Below, piece by piece: positions 1 to 8,927 of a stretch of 64,000 nt of DNA; the stretch's first letter is position 1, and each line of letters begins with the position of its first letter. Made by a program: the position numbers and the translations under genes. Location: positions 71,013 to 135,012 of the forward strand of contig JAIQZO010000012.1 in assembly GCA_021777055.1 (NCBI GenBank), written 5' to 3'. Source of the stretch: Candidatus Anammoxibacter sp. Its GTDB lineage: Bacteria; Planctomycetota; Brocadiia; Brocadiales; Anammoxibacteraceae. The notes beneath the pieces were generated by a model. It was not told the DNA's origin, searched no databases, and worked only from the letters and a program-made list of their open reading frames with translations.

Positions 1-2
1 AA

Positions 3-1610
3 GAAAAAAAAGAGACGGGACGAATCGCAAATACTAATTTCGAGATACCTGAGTTGGGACTGACATTTGTTGGTTCCGGTACCGGATTTGACCCGGAAAC
101 GTACACATCCTGCTTCATCATCTGGATCAATGGCTACGGAATTGCAGTTGACCTTGTGGCAAACTGTGAACAACATTTTAGACAGCTTGGTTTTAGTTCT
201 GATAATATTAAACATATCTTCCTTAGCCACTCACATGGAGACCATGATGCTGGGGTTCTAGAGAAAATTATGGTTGGCGAAAAAGTTAATTTATTGACGT
301 CTGATATAATATTTGACAGTTTTTTACAAAAGGCTGAGGCATTAACAAGATTTCCAAAAGAAGAAATAAAAGAATTTGTTTGTCACACTGCATTGGAAGA
401 GGGAAAAGAGATCGCAATACCTGGGATGGACAGAGCATTTATCACCTTTGACTATGCGTTTCATTCCATCCCATCTGGACGATTTAAGCTACGGTACAGA
501 AGTCTGGCTGGAGAAGAAAAAACCATAGGATTCTCTGGTGACACAAAATATAGTAAGGAGTTTGTAAACAGATTACATAGTAATGGTATAATTACCGCAG
601 ACAGGAAAGAGAAAATCCTTGGTTTCTTATGGGACTGTGATCTAATTATTCATGAGGCCGGCGGCGGAAAATTACACACAAGCATTACGGATCTGGAAAA
701 ACTGCCAACACCGCTTTTAAAAAAATGCATTTTGATACATACCGATAAGGTGACACGAAAAAACCGCAAATTTCATTTTGCCGAAGAGGGCGAAACCGTA
801 CATATCATTGAAAAGAAGAAACTTCCACATTTGTCAAACGACGACATTTTAGTTTTGATTAAAAATACCGGAATTTTTCCGCAACTAACACAAAGCCGGT
901 TCAAGAAAATAATGGAAGAGACTGGAGTTGAAACATTTACAAAGGGGCAACATATCTTTGAGCTTGGCAACAAATACAACCTCTATATTATCCTATCCGG
1001 ATTTGCAGAAGTATTAAGAAACAAAGAGCTGGTAACAATCTATGGAAAAGGCTGTTTTTTCTGCATACCTGACAAATTAAGCACTGGTAGAGAATCCGGA
1101 ATAACGGTAAAAGCCAGAAATAATCTTGAACTACTCTATATAAGAAAATCTGCTCTTAAAAACTTTGACGACCTCTCTTTTATACAGGCATGCATGTTTG
1201 AATTTGTTAACTTTTTCTCGGATTGGCCCCCATCATCACTTATTGGGTACTTATCCCAATCAAAATCTCTCATATTAAAAAAAGGAGATAATATAGTAAC
1301 ATATGGAGATACAAGTAATGATGTCTACGTTTTGATTGACGGAAAGGTAAATGTAGTGTGGTCGGACAGCAGCCATATTGCACAAATTGAAAGTGTTGAC
1401 ATCTTAGGTGAAATAGCATTTTTTAAACAAATACCACGCACAACCACTCTAACCGTCTCCAGTGATACCGCAACGGTTCTTTGTGTTAACGAAAAGTTGT
1501 TTTCTTTAATAGCTGCAAAATTTCCATCTTTCCACGGTACGATTCTAAAAAAGATGGGGAGAAGACTGAAGGAGCTAAAAGACAAAGAATTACAGACAAA
1601 GATAGCTTAA
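3..1610 (+). CDS. MBL-fold / double cyclic-nucleotide-binding-domain protein (5' end outside window)
   Basis: The reading frame is open from the first bases of the window, so the gene probably begins upstream; a TTG at 54 is the first possible start inside. Numbered from that TTG, residues 59-64 hold the metallo-beta-lactamase-fold HxHxDH metal motif (HSHGDH), and further metal ligands are plausible at GDTKY and HEAGGG. From about residue 280 two cyclic-nucleotide-binding-like beta-barrels follow; the second (about 395-510) has the GEIAFF...PRTTTL phosphate-binding-cassette-like stretch. It is probably a cytosolic, ligand-regulated hydrolase or signalling protein; the substrate cannot be read from sequence. 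It runs in the same direction as the PBP2 and RodA genes, 28 bp before the first. Domain assignment is firm, function is open. Confidence 0.85.
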   Translation, partial: EKKETGRIANTNFEIPELGLTFVGSGTGFDPETYTSCFIIWINGYGIAVDLVANCEQHFRQLGFSSDNIKHIFLSHSHGDHDAGVLEKIMVGEKVNLLTSDIIFDSFLQKAEALTRFPKEEIKEFVCHTALEEGKEIAIPGMDRAFITFDYAFHSIPSGRFKLRYRSLAGEEKTIGFSGDTKYSKEFVNRLHSNGIITADRKEKILGFLWDCDLIIHEAGGGKLHTSITDLEKLPTPLLKKCILIHTDKVTRKNRKFHFAEEGETVHIIEKKKLPHLSNDDILVLIKNTGIFPQLTQSRFKKIMEETGVETFTKGQHIFELGNKYNLYIILSGFAEVLRNKELVTIYGKGCFFCIPDKLSTGRESGITVKARNNLELLYIRKSALKNFDDLSFIQACMFEFVNFFSDWPPSSLIGYLSQSKSLILKKGDNIVTYGDTSNDVYVLIDGKVNVVWSDSSHIAQIESVDILGEIAFFKQIPRTTTLTVSSDTATVLCVNEKLFSLIAAKFPSFHGTILKKMGRRLKELKDKELQTKIA

Positions 1611-1638
1611 GCCCCACCAAAAACAGAAAAAGCCAATA

Positions 1639-3690
1639 GTGAACAAGTCTAGAAAAAAAGATATATATAAAAGCAATAACGCCACCAGTACCCATCAACA
1701 CAGAATAAAAATAATCCTAGGTATTATAATTGTTCTTTTCTTCATATTAATTCTACGACTTGGATTTATTCAAATAATAGAAGGTGAGAAGTATTCTGGC
1801 ATTTCTGATAAACGGAGAATCAGAAAGACTCCCATTAATGCCTTTCGAGGAAAAATTCTTGATAGAAATGGAGAAGTATTTGCAGATAACCGACACACAT
1901 TTGATATCATTGCCCCTTACAAAGACCTATTGTACTTTCTGTTGAGCCAGAAAGGAGAGCTCCTTCCGAGGTTAGAGAAGATTAACGCACATAAGAAAAT
2001 GAGTGAAAGATGTTCTACCTGCCATGAAAAGCAGGATCTACTCTTTAGAAGATTAGTAAATGTTTTGGGGATCAATAAAAGATCTCTCATTAAGATTGCA
2101 GGTGAAACAGTAAAAAAGGTAGAAATAGTAAAAAAGGATGTAAGCAAAAGGGCAGGTAAAGACATTGTTATACTTGAAGAAGTCAGCAAACATCCAGTTA
2201 TAAAAGACGCATCTTTTAAAAAAGTAGCAATAGCGGAAGCCCAAGGAGATAATTTCCCAGGTATAGTTGTTAGAGCAAATCCATATAGATGGTATCCGAA
2301 CCATAACCTTGCCGGACATATTATCGGTTATACACAAAAGGTTAAGAAAGAGATGTGGGAAAATTACAAACATAAATGGGACTGCCTTGATAAAGAGTCG
2401 TTCGTCTCGAACTATGATATCAATGTTGAAAAAAACAAAGTCCCGGTATCTTTCTGTGAGAAGATGAGCTTTAAGATCACGAACATCGACCGCCTATTTT
2501 CCTTGGGATTTCTTGGTGACATACTAATCGGAAAGACAGGTATTGAGTCTTATTATAACATGATTCTTTCAGGTAATCCTGGAGAGCGATACGAAGAGAT
2601 AACATATGAAAACTCCAGGGCAGGCAAGATAATCCTGGAGAGGCCACCGGAAGCAGGCGAAGATATCTCCTTGACTATAGACATCAATATCCAACGTATC
2701 GCGAGGGAAGCATTAGGGGATTTACGTGGAGCAGTTGTTGTCATGGACCCATGGAATGGTGAAATCATAGCAATGGCTAGCAATCCTGGATTTAATCTGA
2801 ATACATTTAATAAACATTATAACCATATTGTTAACGACAAGAACAAACCTCTGCTCAACAGGCCAATCCAAAGCGCCCTGCCACCAGGGTCTACATTTAA
2901 GATTGTCACTGCCGTTGCGGCCCTGACAGAAAAAATAGTGACAGGTAATCAATTGTTCAAGTGTTACGGCCAGGGCGGAGGACATACAAGATTCAGATGT
3001 TCTTCAAAATACGGTCATGGTATGTTAAGTGTTGAAAAAGCGATACATCACTCCTGTAATGTTTATTTTTTTAAAGTGGCAGATGAAATGGGAGGCGAAC
3101 TTCTTCATAAATGGGGCAAACTGTTTGGTTTTGGTGAGCTGAGCATGATCGATATCCCTTATGAAAGAAAAGGGATACTGCCAAAACCAAAGTCCGTTTC
3201 AGAAAGTAAAAACATCTCCATCGGTCAAGGCAGGTTACTTGCAACTCCAGTTCAGGTAACAAGGATGATTGCCATAATTGCAAACGGAGGCAAAAAGGTA
3301 CGACCCCACGTTATTGGAGATATTAACAATACAGACAGTGTTGAAATGCAGGATGATACTGACGGAGAGAACACACTAAAAATACCGAAGAGTGTTTTAG
3401 AAATTGTAAGAAACGGGCTTGCTAAGGTTGCAACTGAAGGAACAGGGAGAAACATGAAAATAGAAGAATACCTTGTGGCAGGTAAAACCGGAACGGCAGA
3501 AACACACAGGAAAAATGATAACCACACCTGGTTTACGGGATTTGCGCCTTATAATAAACCTAAGTACTGCTTTACTGTCCTGGTGGAGCATTCGCCACTC
3601 CATGCAGCGGAGGCTACGGCCCCGGTTCTGAGGCCAGTACTGGCGGCATTGTTTCCAGAGATAGAAGCCAAACAGCGCATAAATAACTGA
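1639..3690 (+). CDS. mrdA: Penicillin-binding protein 2 (peptidoglycan transpeptidase) with an internal CxxCH motif
   Basis: Class B PBP that cross-links peptidoglycan during cell elongation. GTG start. One N-terminal membrane anchor (about residues 25-45) is followed by the PBP dimerisation region and the transpeptidase domain. Catalytic motifs are all present: S418-T-F-K, S472-C-N and K616-T-G. The length (683 aa) is normal to slightly long. The following gene is rodA, its usual glycosyltransferase partner, 73 bp downstream, so the two probably form one unit. The odd feature is C125-S-T-C-H129, a haem c attachment motif, in the extracytoplasmic N-terminal region where canonical PBP2 has none. 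A short inverted repeat (3691-3730) lies between the two genes. Identity is certain; haem binding is only an inference from the motif. Confidence 0.93.
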   Translation: MNKSRKKDIYKSNNATSTHQHRIKIILGIIIVLFFILILRLGFIQIIEGEKYSGISDKRRIRKTPINAFRGKILDRNGEVFADNRHTFDIIAPYKDLLYFLLSQKGELLPRLEKINAHKKMSERCSTCHEKQDLLFRRLVNVLGINKRSLIKIAGETVKKVEIVKKDVSKRAGKDIVILEEVSKHPVIKDASFKKVAIAEAQGDNFPGIVVRANPYRWYPNHNLAGHIIGYTQKVKKEMWENYKHKWDCLDKESFVSNYDINVEKNKVPVSFCEKMSFKITNIDRLFSLGFLGDILIGKTGIESYYNMILSGNPGERYEEITYENSRAGKIILERPPEAGEDISLTIDINIQRIAREALGDLRGAVVVMDPWNGEIIAMASNPGFNLNTFNKHYNHIVNDKNKPLLNRPIQSALPPGSTFKIVTAVAALTEKIVTGNQLFKCYGQGGGHTRFRCSSKYGHGMLSVEKAIHHSCNVYFFKVADEMGGELLHKWGKLFGFGELSMIDIPYERKGILPKPKSVSESKNISIGQGRLLATPVQVTRMIAIIANGGKKVRPHVIGDINNTDSVEMQDDTDGENTLKIPKSVLEIVRNGLAKVATEGTGRNMKIEEYLVAGKTGTAETHRKNDNHTWFTGFAPYNKPKYCFTVLVEHSPLHAAEATAPVLRPVLAALFPEIEAKQRINN

Positions 3691-3730
3691 AGGCTAAAGG
3701 TAAAAACGTAAAGCTTTTTGACTTTAGCCT
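3691..3730 (+). repeat. Inverted repeat between mrdA and rodA
   Basis: AGGCTAAAG at 3691-3699 is matched by CTTTAGCCT at 3722-3730, with a 22-nt loop containing a T run. It starts immediately after the PBP2 stop codon. It could be a weak attenuator or an mRNA-processing stem between the two cell-wall genes. Confidence 0.5.
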
Positions 3731-3763
3731 ATTCACCTAATATGGAATAAACAAATCTAACTT

Positions 3764-4855
3764 ATGAAAATAAACATCAGAAAATTTGATTGGTTACTAT
3801 TTTCCATAATATTTTTAATAATGGTTGGAAGTTTCTTCTTTGTATGGAGTGCTGCCGGCTTTAATTATGCATTAAAGCAACTTTTATGGGTAGGAATAGG
3901 GCTATTCTTCTTCTTTTCAATAATAAGGTTAGACTATAAAGACATCCTAAAGTATTCATACATTTTCTACATTTTTGCAATTTTGCTTCTGATTTTGGTA
4001 CTAATTGTAGGAAAACAGATAAATGGCTCACGAAGATGGCTACCTTTGGGTCCTTTATCTTTACAGCCATCCGAATTTATGAAGATTGCGTACATACTTA
4101 CATTGTCAAAATATATGTCATTTAAGAGAGACACAGAGAACTTTACCATGGTCTTAATACCCATATTATTAACCATGATACCCATCGCATTCATTGCAAA
4201 GCAGCCAGACCTGGGCACAAGTCTCATCTTACTGCCTATTTTCGGTTCAATACTGTTTGTCGCAGGAACAAAACTCCGGTATTTTCTACCATTGGTTGGT
4301 ATAGGTATCTCCGCACTGCCTTTTATATGGTTCTTTTTATTAAAGAGTTATCAGAAAGGAAGGATAATAGGATTTATCTGGCCTGACAAGAATAAAGACT
4401 GGGGCGCCGGTTACCACCGTCTCCAATCCCTGATAGCGGTTGGCTCCGGTGACCTTTTTGGCGCAGGATGGCGCAACGGCATCCAGAGTCAGCTAGGTTT
4501 TGTCCCTGAGCAGCATACAGATTTTATATTTTCCGTAATATCGGAAGAGTTTGGATTTTTCAGGGCAAGTGCATTTATTGTGTGTTACGCAATATTTGTA
4601 ATTTGCGGATTTGGTATTGCAGCCAACAGTAAGGATAAAGAGGGGCGACTCATTGCAGTGGGTCTGGTTACAATGATATCAACACAGGTCTTTATAAATA
4701 TAGGAATGACCCTGGGAATAGCACCAATTACAGGTTTAACTCTACCTTTTCTAAGTTACGGCGGCTCATCCATACTCTCATCATTTATAGCACTGGCATT
4801 TATTATCAATGTAAGGTTAAGATCCCAGATCACATTTGCACGTGAGGAGCCATAA
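3764..4855 (+). CDS. rodA: RodA-type SEDS peptidoglycan glycosyltransferase
   Basis: Polytopic inner-membrane protein of the SEDS (RodA/FtsW/SpoVE) family that polymerises lipid II into glycan strands together with the class B PBP encoded just upstream. The sequence has about ten hydrophobic segments, and a long central loop carries the family signature (GAGYHRLQSLIAVGSG, then FVPEQHTDFIF). D253 in HTDFIF is at the conserved position believed essential for catalysis. The C-terminal signature GLTLPFLSYGGSS is intact. Pairing with mrdA and the 363-aa length favour RodA over FtsW. Confidence 0.93.
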   Translation: MKINIRKFDWLLFSIIFLIMVGSFFFVWSAAGFNYALKQLLWVGIGLFFFFSIIRLDYKDILKYSYIFYIFAILLLILVLIVGKQINGSRRWLPLGPLSLQPSEFMKIAYILTLSKYMSFKRDTENFTMVLIPILLTMIPIAFIAKQPDLGTSLILLPIFGSILFVAGTKLRYFLPLVGIGISALPFIWFFLLKSYQKGRIIGFIWPDKNKDWGAGYHRLQSLIAVGSGDLFGAGWRNGIQSQLGFVPEQHTDFIFSVISEEFGFFRASAFIVCYAIFVICGFGIAANSKDKEGRLIAVGLVTMISTQVFINIGMTLGIAPITGLTLPFLSYGGSSILSSFIALAFIINVRLRSQITFAREEP

Positions 4856-5202
4856 AAATAGAATGAGCTCGTTCACTGGGTCTGGATATTGTAGCAAGAA
4901 TATGAAAAGTAAACTATTGATTAAAAATTGATCGGCTGTTTTCCATTTTTTTTCGTAACTTTTCAAAGAAAAGACGTAAAACGCAATCTGCAACTTTATC
5001 TCCCCAAAAAGAGCAGCGTCATCTTCATCTTTCGAAAATGCATTGCTCGAAAAAGAAGCCTCCTCTTTCTCTACATCATCCATAGGTTGTCGGATATCCC
5101 CTACGTGCAGTAGGACATTCCCTGCGTAAAACACGTTTAGTAAAGATGTAACAAAACATGATAACCCTCCCCAGCACTTATAGATATCTAATTTGAAAGC
5201 AA
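4856..5202. other. Intergenic stretch, no supported gene
   Basis: Between rodA and the sigma-54-type promoter. A minus-strand open frame (4817-5209) overlaps the rodA end but has no recognisable motif, and I do not accept it. A TGTAACA half-site (5147-5153) matches the candidate activator sites upstream of the PEP-CTERM gene. Confidence 0.4.
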
Positions 5203-5219
5203 TTGGCATATAGATTGCG
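5203..5219 (+). promoter_or_regulatory. Candidate sigma-54 promoter (-24/-12)
   Basis: TTGGCATATAGATTGCG has GG and GC exactly ten bases apart, as in the sigma-54 consensus TTGGCACGNNNNTTGCW. It points towards the small exported protein at 5411 and would give a leader of about 180 nt. Confidence 0.55.
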
Positions 5220-5410
5220 ATTATATCATTTTAGCAATGGAGTTAATAGTTGGGTGCAAATTAGGTAATGGAGTACGAAAAAAACAGACCATTCTTTGAA
5301 AGGAGGTAGCACTTTTAAACAAGTTGAAAGAGCAGCCTAATATATCAGGTTGGAGGCACTATGTACTATTAAATCATTTTAGATGGTTTCTAATTTAAGG
5401 AGGAATTAGA

Positions 5411-5704
5411 ATGAAAAACAGGATGTTTAAAAGTTTAGCGACAATGCTATTCATAGGTTTTTTTGTGGCATCTTTTGCAAGTGTGAATATTACTGATGGA
5501 GCAGAAGATTCTTTTGTAATAAAAGGAACAATTGTTTCTGTCAATACTACGACAGGACAGGTTGTCGTAAAAGCTGAAGTAGGTAATAATCTGCGCCTGG
5601 TCGCAGGTCATGAAACAGACTTAACAACCTATAAGGAAGGTGATCATGTAATCATTGAATGTTCTAATGACGGCGTTATCAAATCGATTAACAAGAGGCA
5701 ATAG
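5411..5704 (+). CDS. Small exported protein (unknown function)
   Basis: A 97-aa protein with a clear signal peptide: basic MKNR start, hydrophobic core to about residue 24, likely cleavage near ASFASVNITDG/A. The remaining ~65 residues read as a short beta-rich domain (FVIKGTIVSVNTTTGQVVVKAE...GDHVIIEC), like small OB/SH3-type exported proteins, but I recognise no family with confidence. AAGGAGG lies at good spacing before the ATG, so expression is probably strong. A sigma-54-type promoter lies about 190 bp upstream and a terminator hairpin follows about 50 bp downstream, so it is probably a monocistronic, regulated gene. Confidence 0.8.
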   Translation: MKNRMFKSLATMLFIGFFVASFASVNITDGAEDSFVIKGTIVSVNTTTGQVVVKAEVGNNLRLVAGHETDLTTYKEGDHVIIECSNDGVIKSINKRQ

Positions 5705-5754
5705 GACAAAGAAACTGCAATGGATTTTCCAAAGTCTGAGAAAAGCTACATTTT

Positions 5755-5795
5755 GAAGTGGCGGGATTCAATTCCTGCCACTTCATCTTTTATTC
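5755..5795 (+). terminator. Rho-independent terminator
   Basis: The stem GAAGTGGCGGG / CCTGCCACTTC (one G-T pair, 8-nt loop, 5755-5784) is followed by a T-rich tail. It closes the transcript of the small exported protein. Confidence 0.75.
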
Positions 5796-6124
5796 GTGTT
5801 TTTTGGAAATAATCAAAACAATTTGTCATTTTTTAATTCATCTTCCGGTAAACTTTGCTCCAACTATGAATTACGAATTACCATTTTAATTGGCAAAGGT
5901 CTCCTCTGTTTTCCAGTAGAGCCTACGACGGGCTTTCCAGCTGTTAAAATCTTAATCTTAATCTAGACTCTGCGATTAAGATTAAGACTAAGATCAGGAT
6001 TACGACTATAGTAATTTTTGGTGGGCAAGCCTACCACACTCTATTATTACTGAAGTAATCTTGCAGTCTGCATCCAAACGTTCTTTATACACGGTTTAAA
6101 CACTACTAATTAAAATGAAAATCC
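5796..6124. repeat. Intergenic stretch with a 13-bp perfect inverted repeat
   Basis: CTTAATCTTAATC (5951-5963) and GATTAAGATTAAG (5974-5986) form a perfect hairpin with a 10-nt loop, and similar GATTAAGA units continue just after it. No gene is supported. It may act as the 3' structure of the minus-strand DUF1611 gene ending at 6125. Confidence 0.5.
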
Positions 6125-7165
6125 CTATACCGTAAAATTAGAAGACACCCATGCGTTTACGGAAGATTCAAATTTTTCACAGCCAAAGCGTATAGGATCA
6201 ATTACTGGAATCTTAAACTGGTTCTCTAAATTACTAATGTACAGTAACGCATCTTCTTCATTCATACTTGATGTGTTAGCACTTATGCCCATAACTTTGA
6301 CATCAGGCATTATCAAACTAGCCAACTGCTCGTAAATCAAAATTGCTTTATCAATTGGAGGAAGATCAACCTTTGGAAAATATCTTGGATGTTCTCGGGA
6401 CGGATCTACACAAAGTATCAGCAGATGAGGCGAGCTTCCGTGCACCTGTGCAAGTGTAAGACCGGAATACATTGGAGCAAAAATGCTTCCCTGTCCTTCA
6501 ATGACAAGTATCTGGTTGTCATATTCAAGAAGATGTGCTTCCATCGCACCTGATGTAAAATCTACTATCGTGCGATCGAGGGGAATACCAAATCCTTTTA
6601 TCATCATACCAATCTGACCAGTAGCAACAAACCGAACGTTATGATTTTCATTTATCAAGAAGCGCTCCATCTCTAACGACACAGTCATTTTACCGATATT
6701 ACAGTCATGCCCCACTGTCAATATTCTCAACTGGTTCTTACGCCTACTCAGCTCACCTGAAAACAACCGCAAACCGCAAGATGAGTCCCGAAGATCATGC
6801 ACATATTGCTGTTCCGCAGGAGCAAACAAAGGCCTTAGAAACAGATGATCTCCATTATAAACATGGATCCCCATTTTGATACAATCTTTTATAATACCAG
6901 TTAAGGCAGGTAAAGTATCTTTATCGTTATGGATAGTCGCCAACATCAACCTTTGTGTATCCAAAGGAATACCGCAAACTTTACTTATTACCGGAATCCC
7001 ATTTCTTTCTGCAAATTGTATCAAAGAACTCGCAGGTACAGGACTAAATACAGCAGATATTCTTGGGACTAAATAACGAACAAGACTGCTTAAACATTTG
7101 CCACTATGTATGTCAAACTCACCCTCATAATACGCAACAGTACCTCTCTTTTCATTAGAAACCAT
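6125..7165 (-). CDS. DUF1611-family P-loop protein (DgcN-like)
   Basis: A 346-aa cytosolic protein of the DUF1611 family; some members (DgcN) are reported to act in D-glutamate metabolism as N-acyltransferases. An N-terminal Rossmann-like half is followed by a C-terminal nucleotide-binding half with a Walker-A-like loop VGHDCNIGKMT (about residues 151-161), then FVATGQIG, VIEGQGS and the VDPSREHPR stretch typical of the family. I prefer the ATG at 7165 over a GTG one codon earlier, because the purine-rich GGGGGGAG run sits just upstream. It stands alone, with no D-amino-acid genes next to it, so the substrate is not predicted here. Confidence 0.8.
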   Translation of the reverse strand: MVSNEKRGTVAYYEGEFDIHSGKCLSSLVRYLVPRISAVFSPVPASSLIQFAERNGIPVISKVCGIPLDTQRLMLATIHNDKDTLPALTGIIKDCIKMGIHVYNGDHLFLRPLFAPAEQQYVHDLRDSSCGLRLFSGELSRRKNQLRILTVGHDCNIGKMTVSLEMERFLINENHNVRFVATGQIGMMIKGFGIPLDRTIVDFTSGAMEAHLLEYDNQILVIEGQGSIFAPMYSGLTLAQVHGSSPHLLILCVDPSREHPRYFPKVDLPPIDKAILIYEQLASLIMPDVKVMGISANTSSMNEEDALLYISNLENQFKIPVIDPIRFGCEKFESSVNAWVSSNFTV

Positions 7166-7494
7166 CACTCCCCCCCTACCTCAAGATCTTTAAAATCCAT
7201 ATTTTTAAGACTCTTACGATTTTTACTAGCTTGCAAAAATACGTACAAATAACATTGTTCAATCTACACACACTTACAACCAATAAATATGTCCCATGAC
7301 TTCTAATTCTGACTCCTTATTTCAAGCGACAGTACTCTTATTAAGCTAACTAATACTATATTTTACCATAAATAGTATTTATTTAGCATAGCAGTTAATT
7401 CACTTAAAAATCGAGAAAATAAAGATAGGGGAGAAATAGATAATTTGACTGGAAGCATAAAAATCAAAATATGCCCTCTGGAAATCAGAGTTTT

Positions 7495-7674
7495 CCGGTT
7501 AGGTATTTGCTTGGCAGATATAGGCGGAAACATCCTGCGCCTAAAATGAGATTAATTTATAGAACTTTATTTATTCTTAATAAGAAACAATACTATAAAT
7601 TTTAGACAATTTAAGTAATTTAGGCATTTTAGGCAATTCCATACACTATGGTGTTAAAAAATATCCATTTATAG
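7495..7674 (+). repeat. Dispersed repeat, copy 1 (MITE-like)
   Basis: About 180 bp that align closely, apart from one ~16-bp insertion, with the reverse complement of 44521-44686. Both begin CCGGTTAGGTATTTGC, share CATCC...GCCTAAAATGAG and AATAAGAAACAA, and end near AAATATCCAT. The terminal inverted repeat complete in the other copy is truncated here. The element runs into the last codons of the adjacent minus-strand gene (stop at 7646), so it probably supplied that gene's present C-terminus. Confidence 0.8.
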
Positions 7675-8788
7675 TTTTCTTTCGAATTAGTGGGGAGATA
7701 ATATCTGCAACAACCCTATGTCCATCTGCAGTTAGATGTCCTTCATTTGGATGAAACCAATTATCAACTGGCCCTTTATGATAAAGTTCTCGAAGCTGGT
7801 TTGCCAGATCAATTACTGTAACATTTAACCTTTTACCATTTGCCACAATTTTTTTGCGAAAATAGTCCTGAAATTGTGCGGATAATGAACCTGGCCTCTC
7901 AACAAAAGACTTGCCGGGCATAAGCAGAAGAGATAACTTCGTTTTCTTTTGGATACAGAGTTCACACATACCATCTACAATTGCAGTGAAAAGATCAACA
8001 GTATAATCAAATCGGTCATCAAACTGAACTGAAGTTTCCGTGGTCTCGAATAGTTTAAATTTTAACAAGCGGAATAATGCAAGCCTATCCAAACACTGAG
8101 TGATAAAGCCATGGGCATTATAATTACCACCCATAACAACACTTGTCAAATCATCTCCAGCTTGATCTTCTGGTTTTTCTGTAAGTGGAACCGGTGTGTT
8201 TCTGAGTCGCAATCCATCTTGCTGTAATTCAAAATATGGTTTACCTTGATTTGCTTGCAATGGAAACGGACGTTCATTGTCAAACAAATCATTGCCCAGG
8301 TATACTACCAGCAATATAACATCAGGGTAAAAATCGAAAACCCTATCACGCACCAACAGGTATTCCTGATCTGTACTGAACCCAGGTACACCAAAATTGA
8401 GATATGTATTACCTTCTGTTTCTTGAGAATTCAGACGTTGGATAAAAGTCTCGTCATCATTAACCCCAAGACTAAAAGTAAAGCTATCACCCACAAAGGC
8501 GTAGCGTAGTCCAGTACGGTGCTTTTTGATCTTAAAATCGTTGCGAAACCCCGCTGGATTGGTTGAGTAACTAACATCAAAGTCATAATGTTTATGACCA
8601 CCACGCCAGTTAGGTGACAATTCCCAGCCCAAATACTTGTCGTATTGGATCAGTCCGTTGTCTAGATGGTAGCTAGTTTTAACCCTATACAGTTTAATGC
8701 GAAGAAAAAGCTCACCAACTACAAGTATAGTAAATAGGCCAAGCAGAACAATTGTTGTAACGAAAAAAAACCTCTTTTTCTTTGACAA
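7646..8788 (-). CDS. Membrane-anchored SGNH/GDSL-hydrolase-like protein
   Basis: A 380-aa protein with an N-terminal membrane anchor (residues about 8-28). The extracytoplasmic domain carries the family features NPAGFRN, the nucleophile block GDSFTFSLGV (SGNH block I), YLGND (block III N) and a C-terminal HPNEGHLTADGH that supplies the catalytic His. Such proteins are usually esterases or O-acyl-transfer enzymes acting on polysaccharides, so a role in envelope sugar modification is plausible. The start is TTG; GGAGG lies 11 nt upstream. The extreme C-terminus (INGYFLTP) overlaps a dispersed repeat, suggesting the original end was replaced. Confidence 0.8.
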   Translation of the reverse strand: MSKKKRFFFVTTIVLLGLFTILVVGELFLRIKLYRVKTSYHLDNGLIQYDKYLGWELSPNWRGGHKHYDFDVSYSTNPAGFRNDFKIKKHRTGLRYAFVGDSFTFSLGVNDDETFIQRLNSQETEGNTYLNFGVPGFSTDQEYLLVRDRVFDFYPDVILLVVYLGNDLFDNERPFPLQANQGKPYFELQQDGLRLRNTPVPLTEKPEDQAGDDLTSVVMGGNYNAHGFITQCLDRLALFRLLKFKLFETTETSVQFDDRFDYTVDLFTAIVDGMCELCIQKKTKLSLLLMPGKSFVERPGSLSAQFQDYFRKKIVANGKRLNVTVIDLANQLRELYHKGPVDNWFHPNEGHLTADGHRVVADIISPLIRKKTINGYFLTP

Positions 8789-8927
8789 TCTTTAACACGC
8801 CTCCATTATTAAACATCGGAGCTAACTAAGAAATAGACAAATAAAAAGCAGCTGCACTCCTTTAATTATTAAAGATGCTTACGTCAAATTATATTAATTA
8901 ATATTAAGACGATTAATAATATTCCCG

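Noticed and set aside
4817..5209. Minus-strand open frame of 130 codons after rodA
   Set aside because: It overlaps rodA, has no ribosome site, no recognisable motif and low-complexity Leu/Phe runs at the end, and it lies opposite a candidate promoter for another gene.
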